Positions 13,252-26,000 of a stretch of DNA of 64,000 nt are shown piece after piece. The notes below the pieces were generated by a model that did not search any database, was not told the DNA's origin, and was given only the letters and a program-made list of their open reading frames with translations. Within the stretch, counting starts at the first letter, position 1. Every line of letters starts with the position of its first letter. Origin of the DNA: Luscinia megarhynchos (taxonomy: Eukaryota > Chordata > Aves > Passeriformes > Turdidae); NCBI GenBank assembly GCA_034336665.1, contig JAPFBE010000003.1, forward strand, positions 36,368,360 through 36,432,359, given 5' to 3'. The position numbers and the translations under genes were made by a program.

Positions 13252-13953
13252 TGTAGATTCATCAGGAAAGTTAGATTCCCAGTAAGAGATGCCTTTACTC
13301 CCCTTCCTCCACCCTTTTTGGTAAGGAAGAGACACTAAATGAGATATGATTTGAAATAAATGTTTTACTGAACACACAATAGCAATAGCAGTATAATAAC
13401 AAATTAATAGCAAAATTATACAAAAGAAAGAGTTTTTACCCACAGAAAGGGTATTCACCACTGGGAATGTTGCTGTGCCCATGCCATTGGTACTGAGGAA
13501 ACAAAGCCTATTTGCCAAGGAGAGCTCCTATAGATCAAAGTTACAGCTCCCTCCAACCCGAAGAGAATGGAAAGCAGGGACAGCCAAACCGTGGAAGCTG
13601 GTTCATCCAAATAGGGATCATGCAGCTGTTGGCTGAGCTCAGTTCTCTGCTGTTGCCTGTGCTGCTGCCCCAACTCTCTGCTGTGCTCTGTGTGTGTGTG
13701 AAAAGCCTCTCTGCCAGGGTGCTGACCCAGGACTGACTGCCCCTGCTGGCTCTGCCCAGTGGCCGGCAGAAGGGAACAAGTTCTCTGGGGTTTTAAGGGG
13801 GCTGTCCACTGCACTCCAGTGAGCAGGACAAAGTGGCCAACTTCCAGTGCCAGTGCCAGCTTTTACTGCTGAAATCACATCCCCAGCAATGAAGTGGGTG
13901 GCATGGAATAAACAGTGCGAAGAACTCCAACCCCTTTCTCTGTAACCAGGACA
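13252..13953 (-). mobile_element. Probable solo LTR of an ERVL-like endogenous retrovirus
   Basis: The block is distinctly GC-richer than its flanks. It has TG...CA ends: on the minus strand it begins 'tgtcctggtt' and ends 'gaatctaca'. The minus-strand order resembles avian ERVL-type LTRs: a GC-rich first part, then a T-rich part with an AGTAAA-like polyadenylation signal (about 13367-13372), then a purine-rich 'gggtggaggaaggggag' segment close to the 3' end. No gag, pol or env sequence adjoins it, so it would be a solo LTR left by recombination. I could not find matching target-site duplications (flanks 'tggag' and 'aactg'), so the borders and the family are uncertain. Frames inside it (13455-13814, 13639-14139) are not proteins. 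Confidence 0.55.
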
Positions 13954-16900
13954 AACTGTGGCTTTCAGGTTTCTGTGGCAGTGCGGACAGCAGTGGGACA
14001 CAAGAAATATACTGCAGGCAGCACTGCCTGTCAACCTGGAGCACAGAAGCACTGCAAGATTCCTGAAAGCTCTATCAGAGTTCTTGCAACAGTATGTTGC
14101 CAGTGAGCCACATGTTAGAGATAAGCACTCTAAAATCAACTGGTACAGGAAACCTTATTTGCTTTTGTTATTTTTCTATCTTTCCTAGGTTGGTCCTTGT
14201 TTGGAAAAACTTAAGAAAAATGCATGACTATGGTTGAAATTTTAGCTATTACACATCTATTGGATGTTTCTTTGTTGTGGTCTGAAGATGTTCACTGAAA
14301 TGGTTTTGAGACCATGTCTTCAATTTTTTTTTGACAGAGCCACTTCCTCAGTCATTATACTCTCCCTTAATTGCAGTTAATAGAAAACTGAACCATAAAA
14401 TATTTGCTGCACTGAACAAATAGTCTCAGCTTGACAGAACTTCTGCCATAATTCAAAATTATCACCACATGTCTACATATGTGTAAAAAAGGGGGTTGAA
14501 ATGCTTACTAAAAGGTGAAGGCTAGTACAATATCATTTGTACTATTGAGAATATTGAAGAAACTAAAAGAATGGAGTTCCGTGGTTTAAATATTCCAAAA
14601 GAGATCGATGCCTTACCCTTTGAGATGCTTTATTAGTATTATAAATATTTTTGCAAATGCATGCTAAAATTTCCTAGTATCTGCTAAATATTAATGTTCT
14701 TAGGCAACACTTTTCTTTATATTTATCCTCTGCTTTTTCCTTAGATTGGTTAGGCTCCAGAAAGTATCTCCTTCATAAAAACCAGTGGTCATCCTAAATT
14801 TCAGTAGTCCAGTAAATCCTTGTTCCTGAAAATAAAGGAGAAATTTATTACTAGTTGTTTTTTACTGAATGCTTTATATTCATTCTGAGAATAGCAAGCA
14901 TTTCCTTTATTTAATTTTTACTGAAACACAGAATACTGAATTGTTAAGATGGAAGAGCTCCAGGGTTGACAGAGTGTTCCTGGCAGGTGGTAATAGCTTG
15001 TTGTCATATGGAAGATATTTTACTATTATTCAGCCCCAGTCCAAATTGGTGATCTAAAATTAGGCATGAAAGTCAAAGAAAAGCAAAATGTGCATGTAGA
15101 TAAGATGCATACCTGTCATGACAGATGAAGGTGATTCTTTTACACTTAGAGACTATATTTGATTGCCCACAGTACCCTTGAGACCATTGTGCCATATGAG
15201 ACCATAGTCTCAATTCATGAACAAAACTCAGAATCTTGGTCCTGGGACCTGAACAAAACCCTGTGCAAAACCAAACCAAAAAAATCCAGCCCAAAACAAC
15301 CACCTCCTCAAAAACAAAACAGAAAAAAATGGAGTAGCCTCATTTTCCCCTCCATTTTCTTTGATATGAAGTCAAGATCTCACATGCTATTCCTTATAGG
15401 TAGATTTTAATTGGTTTAAATCCCACCCACTAAGATGCTTAAAAAGTCCTAGTTTTAGTGAAAAAATTAAAAATACAAGGCTGAAAACTGTGTGGAAGCA
15501 CTTTTTTGGGGAGCAGCATTGCTTCAAACCCTGGAAGTGTACAGGCATGGCAACATCTCTGAGGCTGATGACAGAATTCTAGCCTGGATTTGGGTAATTC
15601 ATGCAATTCCTTTGGCCCAGACGTAGAAGGAGAAAATTTGTGAAACCAAACTGGATGAAATAATCTGTCCTGTAAACTGAGTCTAAAAAAAGGTGATTTG
15701 CTTTCAGTCTCTCTCTCTCTGTGAACCAGCTAATTTAGTGTGTGACATTCATCTGGTTGAGGCACAAGCAAATGTGTCAAGTAGAACTGGAGGTGTTGCC
15801 AGGTAGAGCTGGAGGAGAATGTGACTGTAGAAATCATAATTTAGGATGGTTTATATAGGAATTTGTCTTTAATGCTCTTGTATATAAAATGGAATAGTGT
15901 CTGCTTATCAAGAATCCTGTAAGAATCAGTTCAACATATATCCTAGTGATTCCCTTTGAGACCTCAGGATGGATAGCAACATACCTGGAAAGCATTCTTT
16001 CCAATTTTATTTTATTGAAGTTGTTACTTTCTCTTTATAACAAAACCCTGAGATTCTCAAACCCCATCCATAGCAATCTGGTTTAGGAAAAATAACAGAC
16101 AACAAATCAGTACTAAACAAAGGAGAATAAATCCCATTTTAAAGGAAAGAGCATTGAAATTATCATTGAACTTCATCCTTTGATTGTAGCAGCTCTGTTA
16201 GGTGTAGCATGCAGAGCAGTTTGAATTTCCCTGTGGCTCAGTGATGCCTTTTAAAAGTTTTTTTCCTAGGCTCTATCTTCAATGAAAACCTCCTGGGTGA
16301 ACAGCAGTTAGCATGGGCCCTAAATACCACAAGCCCACAGGGGCAAATGACTCACAACCATAGTAAAAAGGTACTTAGAGAAAAAATAACAGGCACTCGG
16401 TGAAGAATGCCAATAATGTGTGTTACAGCCACGCTATCTGACTGAACTTTTTCTTTATTTGTTTTGTTATCATTCTGTGATGTAGAAAAAGATTGAGGGA
16501 GACACTGCAAGCTTTGGTCATTTAAAATGTTATGTTAAATAAATAAGTAAATTTTATGAGCCTAAGATATTCCTGAGTCTGTATTGCCTATTATAGCCTG
16601 CATTTTTCAGTATCCAGTGGTTTTAATGCTTCTGTTATTTTATGTGCAGCTTCAGGTATTTTTTGAGCAGTGGAAACCTTTTCAAATTGTCTTTCGACAG
16701 GTCATGCAAACCCAAGGAATTGCCAATTCTTAGTCACATCACAAATATGAAAGTTCTATATGTTGCTGGGCATCCCATAATTGGTTATTTCATGAATGCT
16801 GAGAATGGAGTCCTGCTCATAGCCAAGTTAACCACTCATAGTGTAAAGATTTAAACTGACTAGCTCTGGAAAGGTATTGCTGATATGAAGTCTACATATC

Positions 16901-19634
16901 ACTCCATATTCAAAGATATTCAGGGAAACTTAAATTGCTAAAAAGTCTTATTATTTACAGTTGTAAGTGTACAATCTGCAAGAATTCTTCTCAAGGAATT
17001 GGTCTTTCCCAGAACAGTGTGATTTACGTTCAAAGATTTAAATCTTCCTTTGTATCAGAGTATTTGATCTTTGATATTTGAAGAAGTTTTACCTTCTTGT
17101 ATTCAAGATGATCAACACAAGACACATAATACTTAACTGTCATATTTTCTATTTCCAGGTAACAAGTCCTGAGGAGGATTTGCCTATGAAGCTTATGTTT
17201 TTCTCAGAATAATTATTTTCCTTCTATAGAAATTACATATACTCTTGTAAAAAAAAGTTCAAGATTAAAATTTACACAGTACAAAACTCACATAGCACAG
17301 ATGAATATTTCAATTGACATGAATAATTACCAGATCATTCTCATAAAATAGTATCTAGATACTTTCCTATGAACATCCATAGAAATGGTTTTAAAAAACC
17401 CACAACTTCTTCTGGGTTGAAATGAAACGGTAATCAGATACAAGAAGTTGTGCAACAGTATCTTCTACTTAGAGTTATACTGAAAATGAAGTTTAGTCAT
17501 TACTCTCTATTAAAAGTACATGAAATAAATAACCAATATTTTATAATGGAGACATTTTAGTGAATAAATGCTGCGTGGAAAGCAATGTCCAAAAAGGAAG
17601 ACAAAAAAAGTTGTTTTCCAGCCCTATACAATTAACTGAAATGAACTGAACTGCAATGTGAGAAAAAAGTTGCTTTTAATGTTCACATGTACCTACTTAT
17701 AACCTTTATTAGTAAGAAATTTGTGGTTCACCTCGTCCTTATAGAAGATTGTATTTGTTATGGCAACACTGGAAATTAATATTACAAACATGACTGTTAC
17801 AGTAATACTACTGGTAATATGTAAAGGCTAATTCAGACAAATGAAGATTATTATGAAAAAATACATTTAAAAATTAATGGCGAAACAAAGGACAATTGTA
17901 TACAATAAAATATTTGCTGGTTATTTGTCCTATTTTGAAAAACCTATGCATTAACTTAATGGAACAGTTTGATTTCAATTTAAAATATTAGAGTTTAGAA
18001 TTCATAAATCATATTTGAAAATCACTTGGAGTTGGGGTCTATTAAGGCAAAGGCTACTGTGATTTTTTTTGTCTATCACAGGATGAGCAAGAATCTTATT
18101 GGACTGTATTAAAAGAGAACACATCCAAAACACATGCACAAATGATTTTTTTTAATATCTGTAAATCAATCTGATTATCATGAAGGAAAAGAGAGAGCTA
18201 TAATCTAAATGGCTTTATTATACATTCTAAATATTGTTTCCATATTTTTTTACTGGTGGTCATTTTACACTAGACTGGGGTGCTGCTTGAAAATAGCATT
18301 CCAATACTCCAAAGTGTGGTAATCAGTGCAATTCACTTATCTAGAAGCTTTATGTTATGTTACCTAAAGCCACAGTGAAAGTAGAGAAATATGTGAAAGT
18401 AACCCAGATATTCTGCAAAAGTAATTTCAACCTCAGACTGCTGTTCGTGTAATGGGGATTATTACATCTCTGCTTGATCTTGACTCAACTTGATATACTC
18501 TAGCCATGACAAAGCAGAGATTTAACTGGCAAAGAAAGAAGAATAAAAACAGGCAATGAATCAAAGAAGCTGTTTTTAATACATGTGATAAAAAACAGTG
18601 TCATTGAAACTTTACAAGTGAAAAGGCTTTATCTAATTACTTTGAGTGCGTGAGATGAAGAATGGGGGGAAAATTGCAAGAACACATTTTGCATTCAGGT
18701 AAAATTGCTGATGTTTATGTGCTTAATGGTGCTTTAAATTTTCTCTGTCAATTTTTGTTACTAAAAGTGTAGCCAATTGTGTCTATACAAAAATGAAGTA
18801 GAACTTGAACTTTTAAGGCTGCTCATGCACGTTTTTATGTTTCAGCATTAGACTACGGAGAATTAACATGGTAATAGCTGGCATTTGAAAAGCAGAAAGT
18901 GTATGCTTTGGAATCAAATAGAATAAACTTTGTAGAAAGATGAGTGAAAAAACAGAGGAAATCAGGAGGTATGAGAACTGGCTTATGAATGCAGAAAGCC
19001 TGCTACTCTACTGGCCATCTTCAGAGACTGTAGGGTGCTTTAGGAGTTCTATAAGAGACAGGTAACTAAATTCAAATCTATTTGGATTCAAATTACCTTT
19101 GGAGTCTGCTTTGCTGTAAGAAATCAGGGATTTACAAGCTAAAGCTGTACATTTTACAAAAAACAAAATTATATGCCTGGTTCTTGTGCTTTTTGACAGG
19201 TGATATTGAAGATCTAAGGAAAAGTACAGTAAATTTATTAAAATGATGGGATTTTTTTTTTGCCATCTCCTCCTTCACTGGAAAAACATTTAGTACTTCT
19301 GGCATAGAGTATAATTGCTTTTGCATTAAACTGTCACAGTCTTGCTTTTCAGGTATGCCAAATTTGTAATGGCAAGATGCATTTCTTGAAAATATTCATA
19401 AATTATGACAAAATTTTCTCTAAAATGTTCATTTCTGCAGGCCTCCACTGTTGAAAACACTTTTTAAAAACAGATGATATCTACTTCTTTAGAAGGTTGT
19501 TTCTGAACAAATATGTTATAAAGCAGACCTACTACTCCAAGTGAACAGGTAATACAGAGCTATGATTCTATCAGTAAATACAGAACACAACGGAGATGTT
19601 ATGTTTTTTTGTTGATTTAAATCTTTAGCTTTAG
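13954..19634. other. AT-rich noncoding DNA, no gene seen
   Basis: The first 150 bases or so remain GC-richer and may still belong to the adjacent repeat. Beyond that the sequence is AT-rich with only short frames. Low-complexity A/C sequence occurs at 15252-15330 and a (TC)n run near 15709-15720. The interval 18600-18790 is non-repetitive with 'ctaattac' homeodomain-like cores and two CpG sites, a weak candidate for a conserved element. Confidence 0.6.
15252..15330. repeat. A/C-rich low-complexity tract
   Basis: 'aaaacc'-type motifs repeat irregularly. There is no clear unit and no adjoining retrocopy that would make this a poly(A) tail. Confidence 0.6.
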
Positions 19635-20136
19635 CAGAATCACAGATTGGCCTGAGTTGGAAGGGACCAAAAAGATCATCTAGTTTAAATCTCCCATGGG
19701 TAGGGACACCTTTGACTAGACCAGACTGCCCAGAGCCACATCCAACCTCACCTTCAACACTTCCATTGATGGAGCATCCACAGCTTCTCTGAGCAACCCG
19801 TTCCAGTGCCTAACTACCCTCAAACTAAAGAATTTCTTCCTGATAACTAATCTAAAAATACCCTGTCTCAGTCTGAAGCCATTTCCCCTCATCCTGTCAT
19901 TACATGCTCTTGGAAATAGTCTCTTTCCATTTTTCTTGTAAACTCCCTTCAGTTACTGAAAGGTTAGGTCTACCTGAAGCCTTCTCTTCTCCAGGCTGAA
20001 CAAACCAATTCTCTCTGCCTTTTCTCACAAGAAAGGTGTTCCATCCCTGTAATTATCTTGGTGACCTCCTCTGGACCTACTTCAACAGGGTGATGTCCTT
20101 CCTGTGCTGAGGATCCCAGAACTGGATGCAGCCAGG
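19635..20136 (-). mobile_element. CR1 LINE fragment, 3' end, minus strand
   Basis: Reading plus, it opens with 'cagaatcacagattgg' and 'ttggaagggacc', the reverse complement of the CR1 3' end. It continues through 'catccacagcttctctgagcaa', 'cttctctt ctccaggctgaacaaacc' and 'cccagaactggatgca', which reverse-complement to the 3' UTR and the C-terminal end of ORF2. It is 5'-truncated, as nearly all CR1 copies are, and carries many substitutions and small indels. It is noncoding. The small frames that cross it are antisense shadows. Confidence 0.93.
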
Positions 20137-22390
20137 AAACTGAACTATGTAAATATACTGTTCTGACCTTTGACTGTATGGCAAGGGCATTTCTGTGTCC
20201 TTGTCTCTTATTTATGAGCATTAGGACTTTATGGGCCCAATCCCATAGGAATATGCCTGAACACAGGTTTCAGTGTATGCAGGATTATTATTCAACTACT
20301 GCCTCCAATTCTATCTGTGAGGCAGCAAGCAAGCAAGAGACAAAGCCAAATTGGTTTTGTGTCCTTGTTTCTTTCCTCAAATTCTTCAGGAAATGCACTA
20401 CAGGACAGATCCATCCCTGGAGTACTTGGAAACTGATACATGGATGTTGATCAATTGCAAAGCTTTGAGTGGACTGTTTTCCAGCAAGTACTTAACAATT
20501 CCAGAGTTATGAGGTCAGTTGTGCCCACAAGCATTCGCTCTTCAAATATGTAAAAACTTGAGCATTGTGAGATGATTCCGACTCTGGGAAGAAGTCCGTT
20601 GTAGCTGAGGAATGCCACCTTCCATATAATTTTTACTTTGGATTTCAAACTGAGAGAGTGGCCCTGTTTTGCTTATGTGGGTCTAAACACATCTGTTGAA
20701 ACACTTTTTGAATTCTCAGGTGATTCTGAGTGCTAAAGCACAATATGATTTATTGCTACATTTCCTGTCTTCCTTTAAGGAATCTGCATCAAAATGACAA
20801 CCTGCAGAAGTCCTCTACTTTCATTTAATTGGAATGGTACTTGAGAACTTCCAGATGGCTCCAGAATGCAAGAGTAGCTTATCCCCCAATGCTGGGAAGC
20901 AAGACTGCACCTGATCTCAGCTAATCTCATTGAGAAATCCCTCTCTTTCCTCAGCTACCATGCTTCCACCACACATACTGTATGCACATTTAAGAAGTGC
21001 ATAGTGTATGACTTTGAAGGTTTTGGCCTTCAATGGAATCTGGTCATTTTCTTCTTCAGTGTCCCTAGACTTCTCTTAAGTGTGAGTTGGCTACAGAATT
21101 TATGCCTTGTCAACAACCTTTCTAAGTGACATAATATAATTTGCTGCATGTAATAACAAAAGAAAGTTTATAAACCTGACAACAATAAAGCATAAAGCAA
21201 TGGAGGTTTTTACTGAGTAAGTGCTTTCATTGATATCAGATACCTCCACTGACACCACATCCAACCTCTTTGAAGGTCATCTGAAATGAATAGTCTTCTG
21301 CAAATATTGAATGGATATTTGTTCCATAAATACTCACAGCAAACAGGTTTCTGCAGATTATGAACCACGAAAAACATAAACTACTTTGATAGCTTTGTCC
21401 ATTCTGTGTTTGAGACACCTAGACAGTGCTATTATGCATACTACTACCTATATTTCAGATGGCAGATAACTAACATGATCTAAATGATCTCATTGAAATC
21501 ATCATCATGATAATGTCATTTACCTAATGGTTAAAAGATAAATAACAAACTTGCACTGCTGCTGAATCCATGAGTCCATTTGCTTCAGAATGATTTTGTT
21601 TTCTTATTCAGACTGCAGAAGAACTCCTATCAAAATAAGTCACAAGTTGCTGCTTTGTCTGGGTGTTCTTATGACAAGTTCTACCTTCTTCCCACAACCT
21701 TAGGTCTCTGAACTTCTTTATAATAATTTCCTTAGACAAGGTCATATGTGATGAAGAAATAGGGAGTGTCATTTAATGTCAAAGGAAATCGTTCAAGAAA
21801 GTGTTGGACAGTGAAAGCAAGGCTTGTTATGTTAGCTGAAACTGTGGCAGAATTAGAGCTTTTCCTACATGACTAACTTATTAAAACAGAGCTGCAGGTA
21901 GATACTGCAATCTTTATACACATAAGAGACTATTGTTGTTACTCATGTAGTAACATTCAAATTAGAGTGTCACCAAACATCAATATTGTCACTAATGTCT
22001 CACTAGCTGGCTGTACAAAATAAAGCAAAGTGACGAAGTTAAAAAAAGGTGAACTATTTCCATTATATATTACTTTTATAGCCATCATTTTCTACATGGT
22101 GACAGATGTAATAAAAATGGACTAGTTTTTTTAAAAAATAAGCTAATTTAAAACTTTTGTTTACTTTGCTCTTAATCTAACATAATACTCTAAGAATCCA
22201 TGTAAGACTACAAAAAAAAATTTAGTGGCTTAAGGGAGTAGTGCTTCAGTATGAGTTTTTATAAAAGTTATTAGTTCAAATTTGTCATAGGTTCACAAAA
22301 AGTTCTAACTCTTTCCCAGACATTTTAGGTCCTTGTACAGCCTGTAGAAAATAAGACTGGTCCTACAATAACTCCTACATTGTTATTTGG
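20137..22390. other. AT-rich noncoding DNA, no gene seen
   Basis: Nothing is recognised beyond short frames overlapping on opposite strands. I found no transposon, RNA gene or simple repeat of note. Confidence 0.6.
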
Positions 22391-22965
22391 ATGTGTGTTT
22401 AGTGGCTTGGGTGGCATAAAGAGAGAGTGATTGGGGTATGATTTGTCATGGGTCTAAGCCACATTGAGTGTTTATCAAGAATGAGTTTAATGCCAATTGT
22501 GAATCCTTGGTATGGGACCCTGAATATGCCCATGAGCCCAAATGACCCTGCCCAGCCCTACCTGGGCTCCTTGTCCGTGGCTCAGGGCCATTATTACAAC
22601 TCAGCCGACACCCAGTCAGGGTCTAGACCACACCTTAGATAGGTCAGCATCCAGCATCATCCCCTGCTTCTCCTGACTTGTTTGATAACTCTTTAGAACC
22701 TGATAACCCTGCATAACCTGGGACTTGATCCTTTCCCTTGCCTTTTCCTGCCTGTGTGGGGCCTTGGTGGGCCTGTTAAAATCAGTGTCATCATCTTGAC
22801 ACTGCTTCTCTGCTCAGGTTCTCTGCAAAAGTTCACTGTGAAGGTGAGGCTGCTGTCCTTTTTAAGTGAGAAACAGCTCATTTCAACTTTCAGCTTCTCA
22901 CCCTTTGTGGAGAAGCCCTGTTCTGACTCTCCCCTGGCATGAGACACCTGCCCCATATCTATCAG
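22391..22965. other. GC-richer block of unknown origin
   Basis: The base composition rises clearly relative to both flanks, especially from about 22530. Short frames are open on both strands (22448-22642 and 22754-22942 plus, 22693-22956 minus), which happens when stop codons are depleted by composition. No protein domain, LTR border or CR1 motif was recognised. The likeliest reading is an old, unrecognised transposon or LTR; a regulatory element or decayed exon is also possible. Confidence 0.4.
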
Positions 22966-24627
22966 GTGTTAAGAAATATTGTTTTTTTCCTACTGTCTGA
23001 CATCTACTCTCCATTGTTAAAAAGGATGTGTATGTGTGTAGATGACTAGTGGTTAGAGGGATGTGTATCCCATTTGCTCTAGGATGTCTACATGGAGTTC
23101 CAGTATGTGAGAGGAATACCTTGAGCACACCAATGATTGGTTACCTTAGTGCATACCACACAACTAACTATTGAATCCAGGTGATCTTTGCCCAAAGACA
23201 ACATTAGTAATTCACTAACACAGGCAGAGGTTGTGAGGTTGTATCATCAAGCCAATCCAAAATCAGAACTGTGATCACTATTAGAGAGCACAGATAAGAC
23301 AATGACAAAGAAGCACACAATGATGTGATCTGATTAATTGACATAGGAGATGAAAAATTTGCTGATGTAAAATATGTGCCTTTAGATGTGAACAGATATA
23401 GAGGTGAGATGTGCTACGGCCCACCTTCCTGATACTTAAATGAGACTATATTCTGTGAGCCATGATGGGACACCCCATGATTTTGCTTTTCCATGAAAAT
23501 GCTCTTTGAAGGATAAAAAAGGACTATTTTGCACAGTTTCTAAACCTGTTCATTCAAACTACAATTTTATGAATTAAAATGCTGTTATTAAAGTATCTCA
23601 TACCCTCACAAAATTAATATCAAATTCTTCTCACTGGACTCTTTGCAGCCCCATGCAAATTCTAGGGGGCTTCAGTTACAATGAAAAAGGTTGAGTTTTT
23701 AGTAAGTCTTCCACTCTGATATGCACATTCCTGCACACACTTACTTCATTATAACAGGCATCATACCAGTCACAACACAGTACCAAGCTTAATAAAAAGC
23801 CCTTGAGATGAAGCAACAGACTTGTATGAATACTTCAGCAAATATGCACACAGCCACCTAACTACATGATTTATAAGCTCACTTCATGTAATTCTGAAAG
23901 TACATCTGTTTTCACCCACCTGCAGCAATTTTCTAAGGTGAGGTACATTTAGCATCTTCCTGTTTAAAAAAGATCACACACTAGCCAACATACTACCACA
24001 ATTGACCAAATCAATGTGTGTTTGACCTCCCAAAGTCTATCCTTCAAGTTGTTATAAAGAGCAATGAAAGATGTGAAGCTAGAGAAGTGTGAGATGGTCT
24101 GTTCACACTGTGCTCCTTTTTGCAGCACTTTCACCTGCTGTTGTATGATTTTCATCACAGTGGTAATAAGGCATGAAGGGAAAAAAAGGGAACTATTTAG
24201 TCACTTAATAAATGCCTTTAGAATCCTAGGACAAAGCAGTCTAGAAATGCAGAAAAAAAAATGAAAAAACCCCAACACCTAGTATAAAAGAACGGAAAGC
24301 ACAAAGTCACCTGGTCTGCCTTGACAATCCTTTAAGTAAGATATAGAGAATTTATTTAAAATCTAATATTGAAGGAAATTGATGTTTTTGCTGTGACATT
24401 TACAAGTATTTCCAACTTTATAGGTCAAGTTATGAAAGCAATCTTTGGAGAAGGAGAATTTTGATATGAAAGAAAAGCACTCATTCTTTTAATACATCAA
24501 ACTTTTTTAATACATTTTTTTTATTGTATCTAGACCTTCCTTTCAGGTAAGCCTGAATTATATATCCTTTCTACTCACCCTCCTTGTCTTCACAACAAAT
24601 CATAACTGATACTGTAAGGCCTTAACC
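22966..24627. other. AT-rich noncoding DNA, no gene seen
   Basis: There are short scattered frames only, with no recognisable repeat or RNA gene. Confidence 0.6.
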
Positions 24628-24855
24628 TCACAGAATCACAGGATGGCTGAAGCTGGAAGGGATTTCTGGGAGTCATCAGGTCTAACCTCTCTGTGCAAGT
24701 AGAGCTCCTAAATTCTGTTTCCCAGAATCATTTCCAGATGTTTTTTGAATAATATCTCTAAGAATGGAGACTGCACATCATCCCTGGACAATCTGTATCA
24801 GTGTCCAGTCATGCTCTTATTAAAAAAAGTGTTTTCTAATATTTATAGAGGAAAA
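24628..24855 (-). mobile_element. CR1 LINE fragment, 3' end, minus strand
   Basis: It begins 'tcacagaatcacaggatggc' and 'gaagctggaagggatttctgg', the reverse complement of a CR1 3' end whose subfamily differs from the copy at 19.6 kb. It runs to 'aagtgttttctaatatttat', matching the CR1 '..aagtttttcctcatgttta..' segment. It then stops abruptly where a plus-strand CR1 begins. A second minus-strand CR1 piece lies beyond that element at 26155-26300, so the two may be halves of one interrupted copy. Confidence 0.88.
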
Positions 24856-24860
24856 AACTA

Positions 24861-26000
24861 GCAGGGAATTGTTTAGAGACAGCCAACACAACTTCACCAA
24901 GGGCAAATCATGCCTGATAAATCTAGTGGCATTCTATGATGGAGTGACTGTACCAGTGGACAAGGGAATAGTTATGGATGTAATTTACCTGGACTTCTGC
25001 AAGGCCTTTGAAATTATCCCCTAAAACAATTTTTGCTGTTCAATTGAAGAGGTAAGATTTTGATGGATAAAAATCGGCTCTACAATTCTATCAAATGTCC
25101 AAAGTGGAAAGCAGCAATCAGTGGTGTCCTCAGAGGTCTGTACTCCAGTACTATTTAATACCTTAATCAATGATTTAACAGTGGGACTGAGTGTACCTCC
25201 AGCAAGTTTGCATGTGACACTAAGCTGAGTGATTCAGTCAATTCAGTTCAGGGAGAACAATACAGAAAATACAGGGATGACTGGATTGAGAGCAGTTCTG
25301 TATAGAAGAACTTGGAGCTACTCATGAATGAAAAATTGGACATGAGTCAGCAATGTGTTCTTGCAATCCAGAAATTCAATCACAATACAAGCTACATAAC
25401 ACAGAGAGTTGCCCTCTACTCTACTCTACTCTACTCTACTCTACTCTACTCTACTCTACTCTACTCTACTCTACTCTGCTCTGCTCTACTCTGCTCTACT
25501 CTATTCTCATGACACCTCACCTTTCACCTTGCATTCAGCTCTGGAGAAGGACATAGGTCTGTTAGAGGGTCCAAAGGACAACCATGGAAATAGAGTGTTG
25601 AAATACATCTCCTATAAAGAAAGACTGAAAGAATTGAGGTTGTTCAGACAGGAGAAACAAAAGTGCTGGGAAGGCCTTATTGGTGCCTTGCAATACTTAG
25701 AGGGGACTTATAAGAAAAATGGAAAAGCATGTTTTTTCCAGGACCTGTGCAAGGAGAAATTGTTTGAAAGTGAAAGAGAATACATTTAGATTGAACATAA
25801 GAAGGAAAGTTTTTACAAGGGTGATGAGACAGAGTGCCCAGAGAACATGTTCATGCTCTTCCATTGGAAGTGCTCAGGGGCTGAGTGGACATGACTTTGG
25901 GCACCCTGACATAGTGAAGAGGTCCTTCCCAATGGTGGGGCAGTTGAAACAGATGATCTTGGAAGATCTTTTCCAGCACAAACCTTCTATGATTCTATGA
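24861..26000 (+). mobile_element. CR1 LINE, 5'-truncated, degenerate ORF2 C-terminal half and 3' UTR
   Basis: This is a plus-strand CR1 covering the RT palm through the 3' terminus. RT motif A reads YLDFCKAF at 24986-25009, so the catalytic Asp is kept. Motif B is recognisable around 25123-25160. Motif C, FADD in intact CR1, reads FACD at 25207-25218, so the first catalytic Asp is lost. The C-terminal part is still partly open (25540-25790), with 'ISYKERLKELRLF' aligning to the family's '..YEERLRELGLF' region. A frame change follows, and 'FRLNIRRKVF' continues in another frame. The element ends in the octamer-like 'ttctatgattctatga' (25985-26000). It is inactive, broken by stops and frameshifts, and carries an internal microsatellite at 25414-25505. 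Confidence 0.93.
25414..25505 (+). repeat. (CTCTA)n pentanucleotide microsatellite, about 18 units, inside a CR1
   Basis: The unit CTCTA repeats without interruption for about 12 units, then becomes mixed with CTCTG units, then ends in CTATT. It sits exactly where the CR1 ORF2 carries a natural 'cccctctactc' stretch upstream of the segment encoding 'RPHLEYC', so the element supplied the seed. Because the period is five, every plus-strand frame reads the same five-residue cycle (Leu-Tyr-Ser-Thr-Leu), which makes several spurious open frames here. Confidence 0.95.

Noticed and set aside
13455..14139. Minus-strand frames of 119 and 166 codons
   Set aside because: They lie largely within the probable LTR, overlap frames on the other strand, and owe their length to higher GC content.
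25312..25789. Three overlapping plus-strand frames rich in Leu-Tyr-Ser-Thr-Leu repeats
   Set aside because: They are the translation of a period-5 microsatellite, which reads alike in all frames, joined to CR1 ORF2 remnants. Not a repeat protein.
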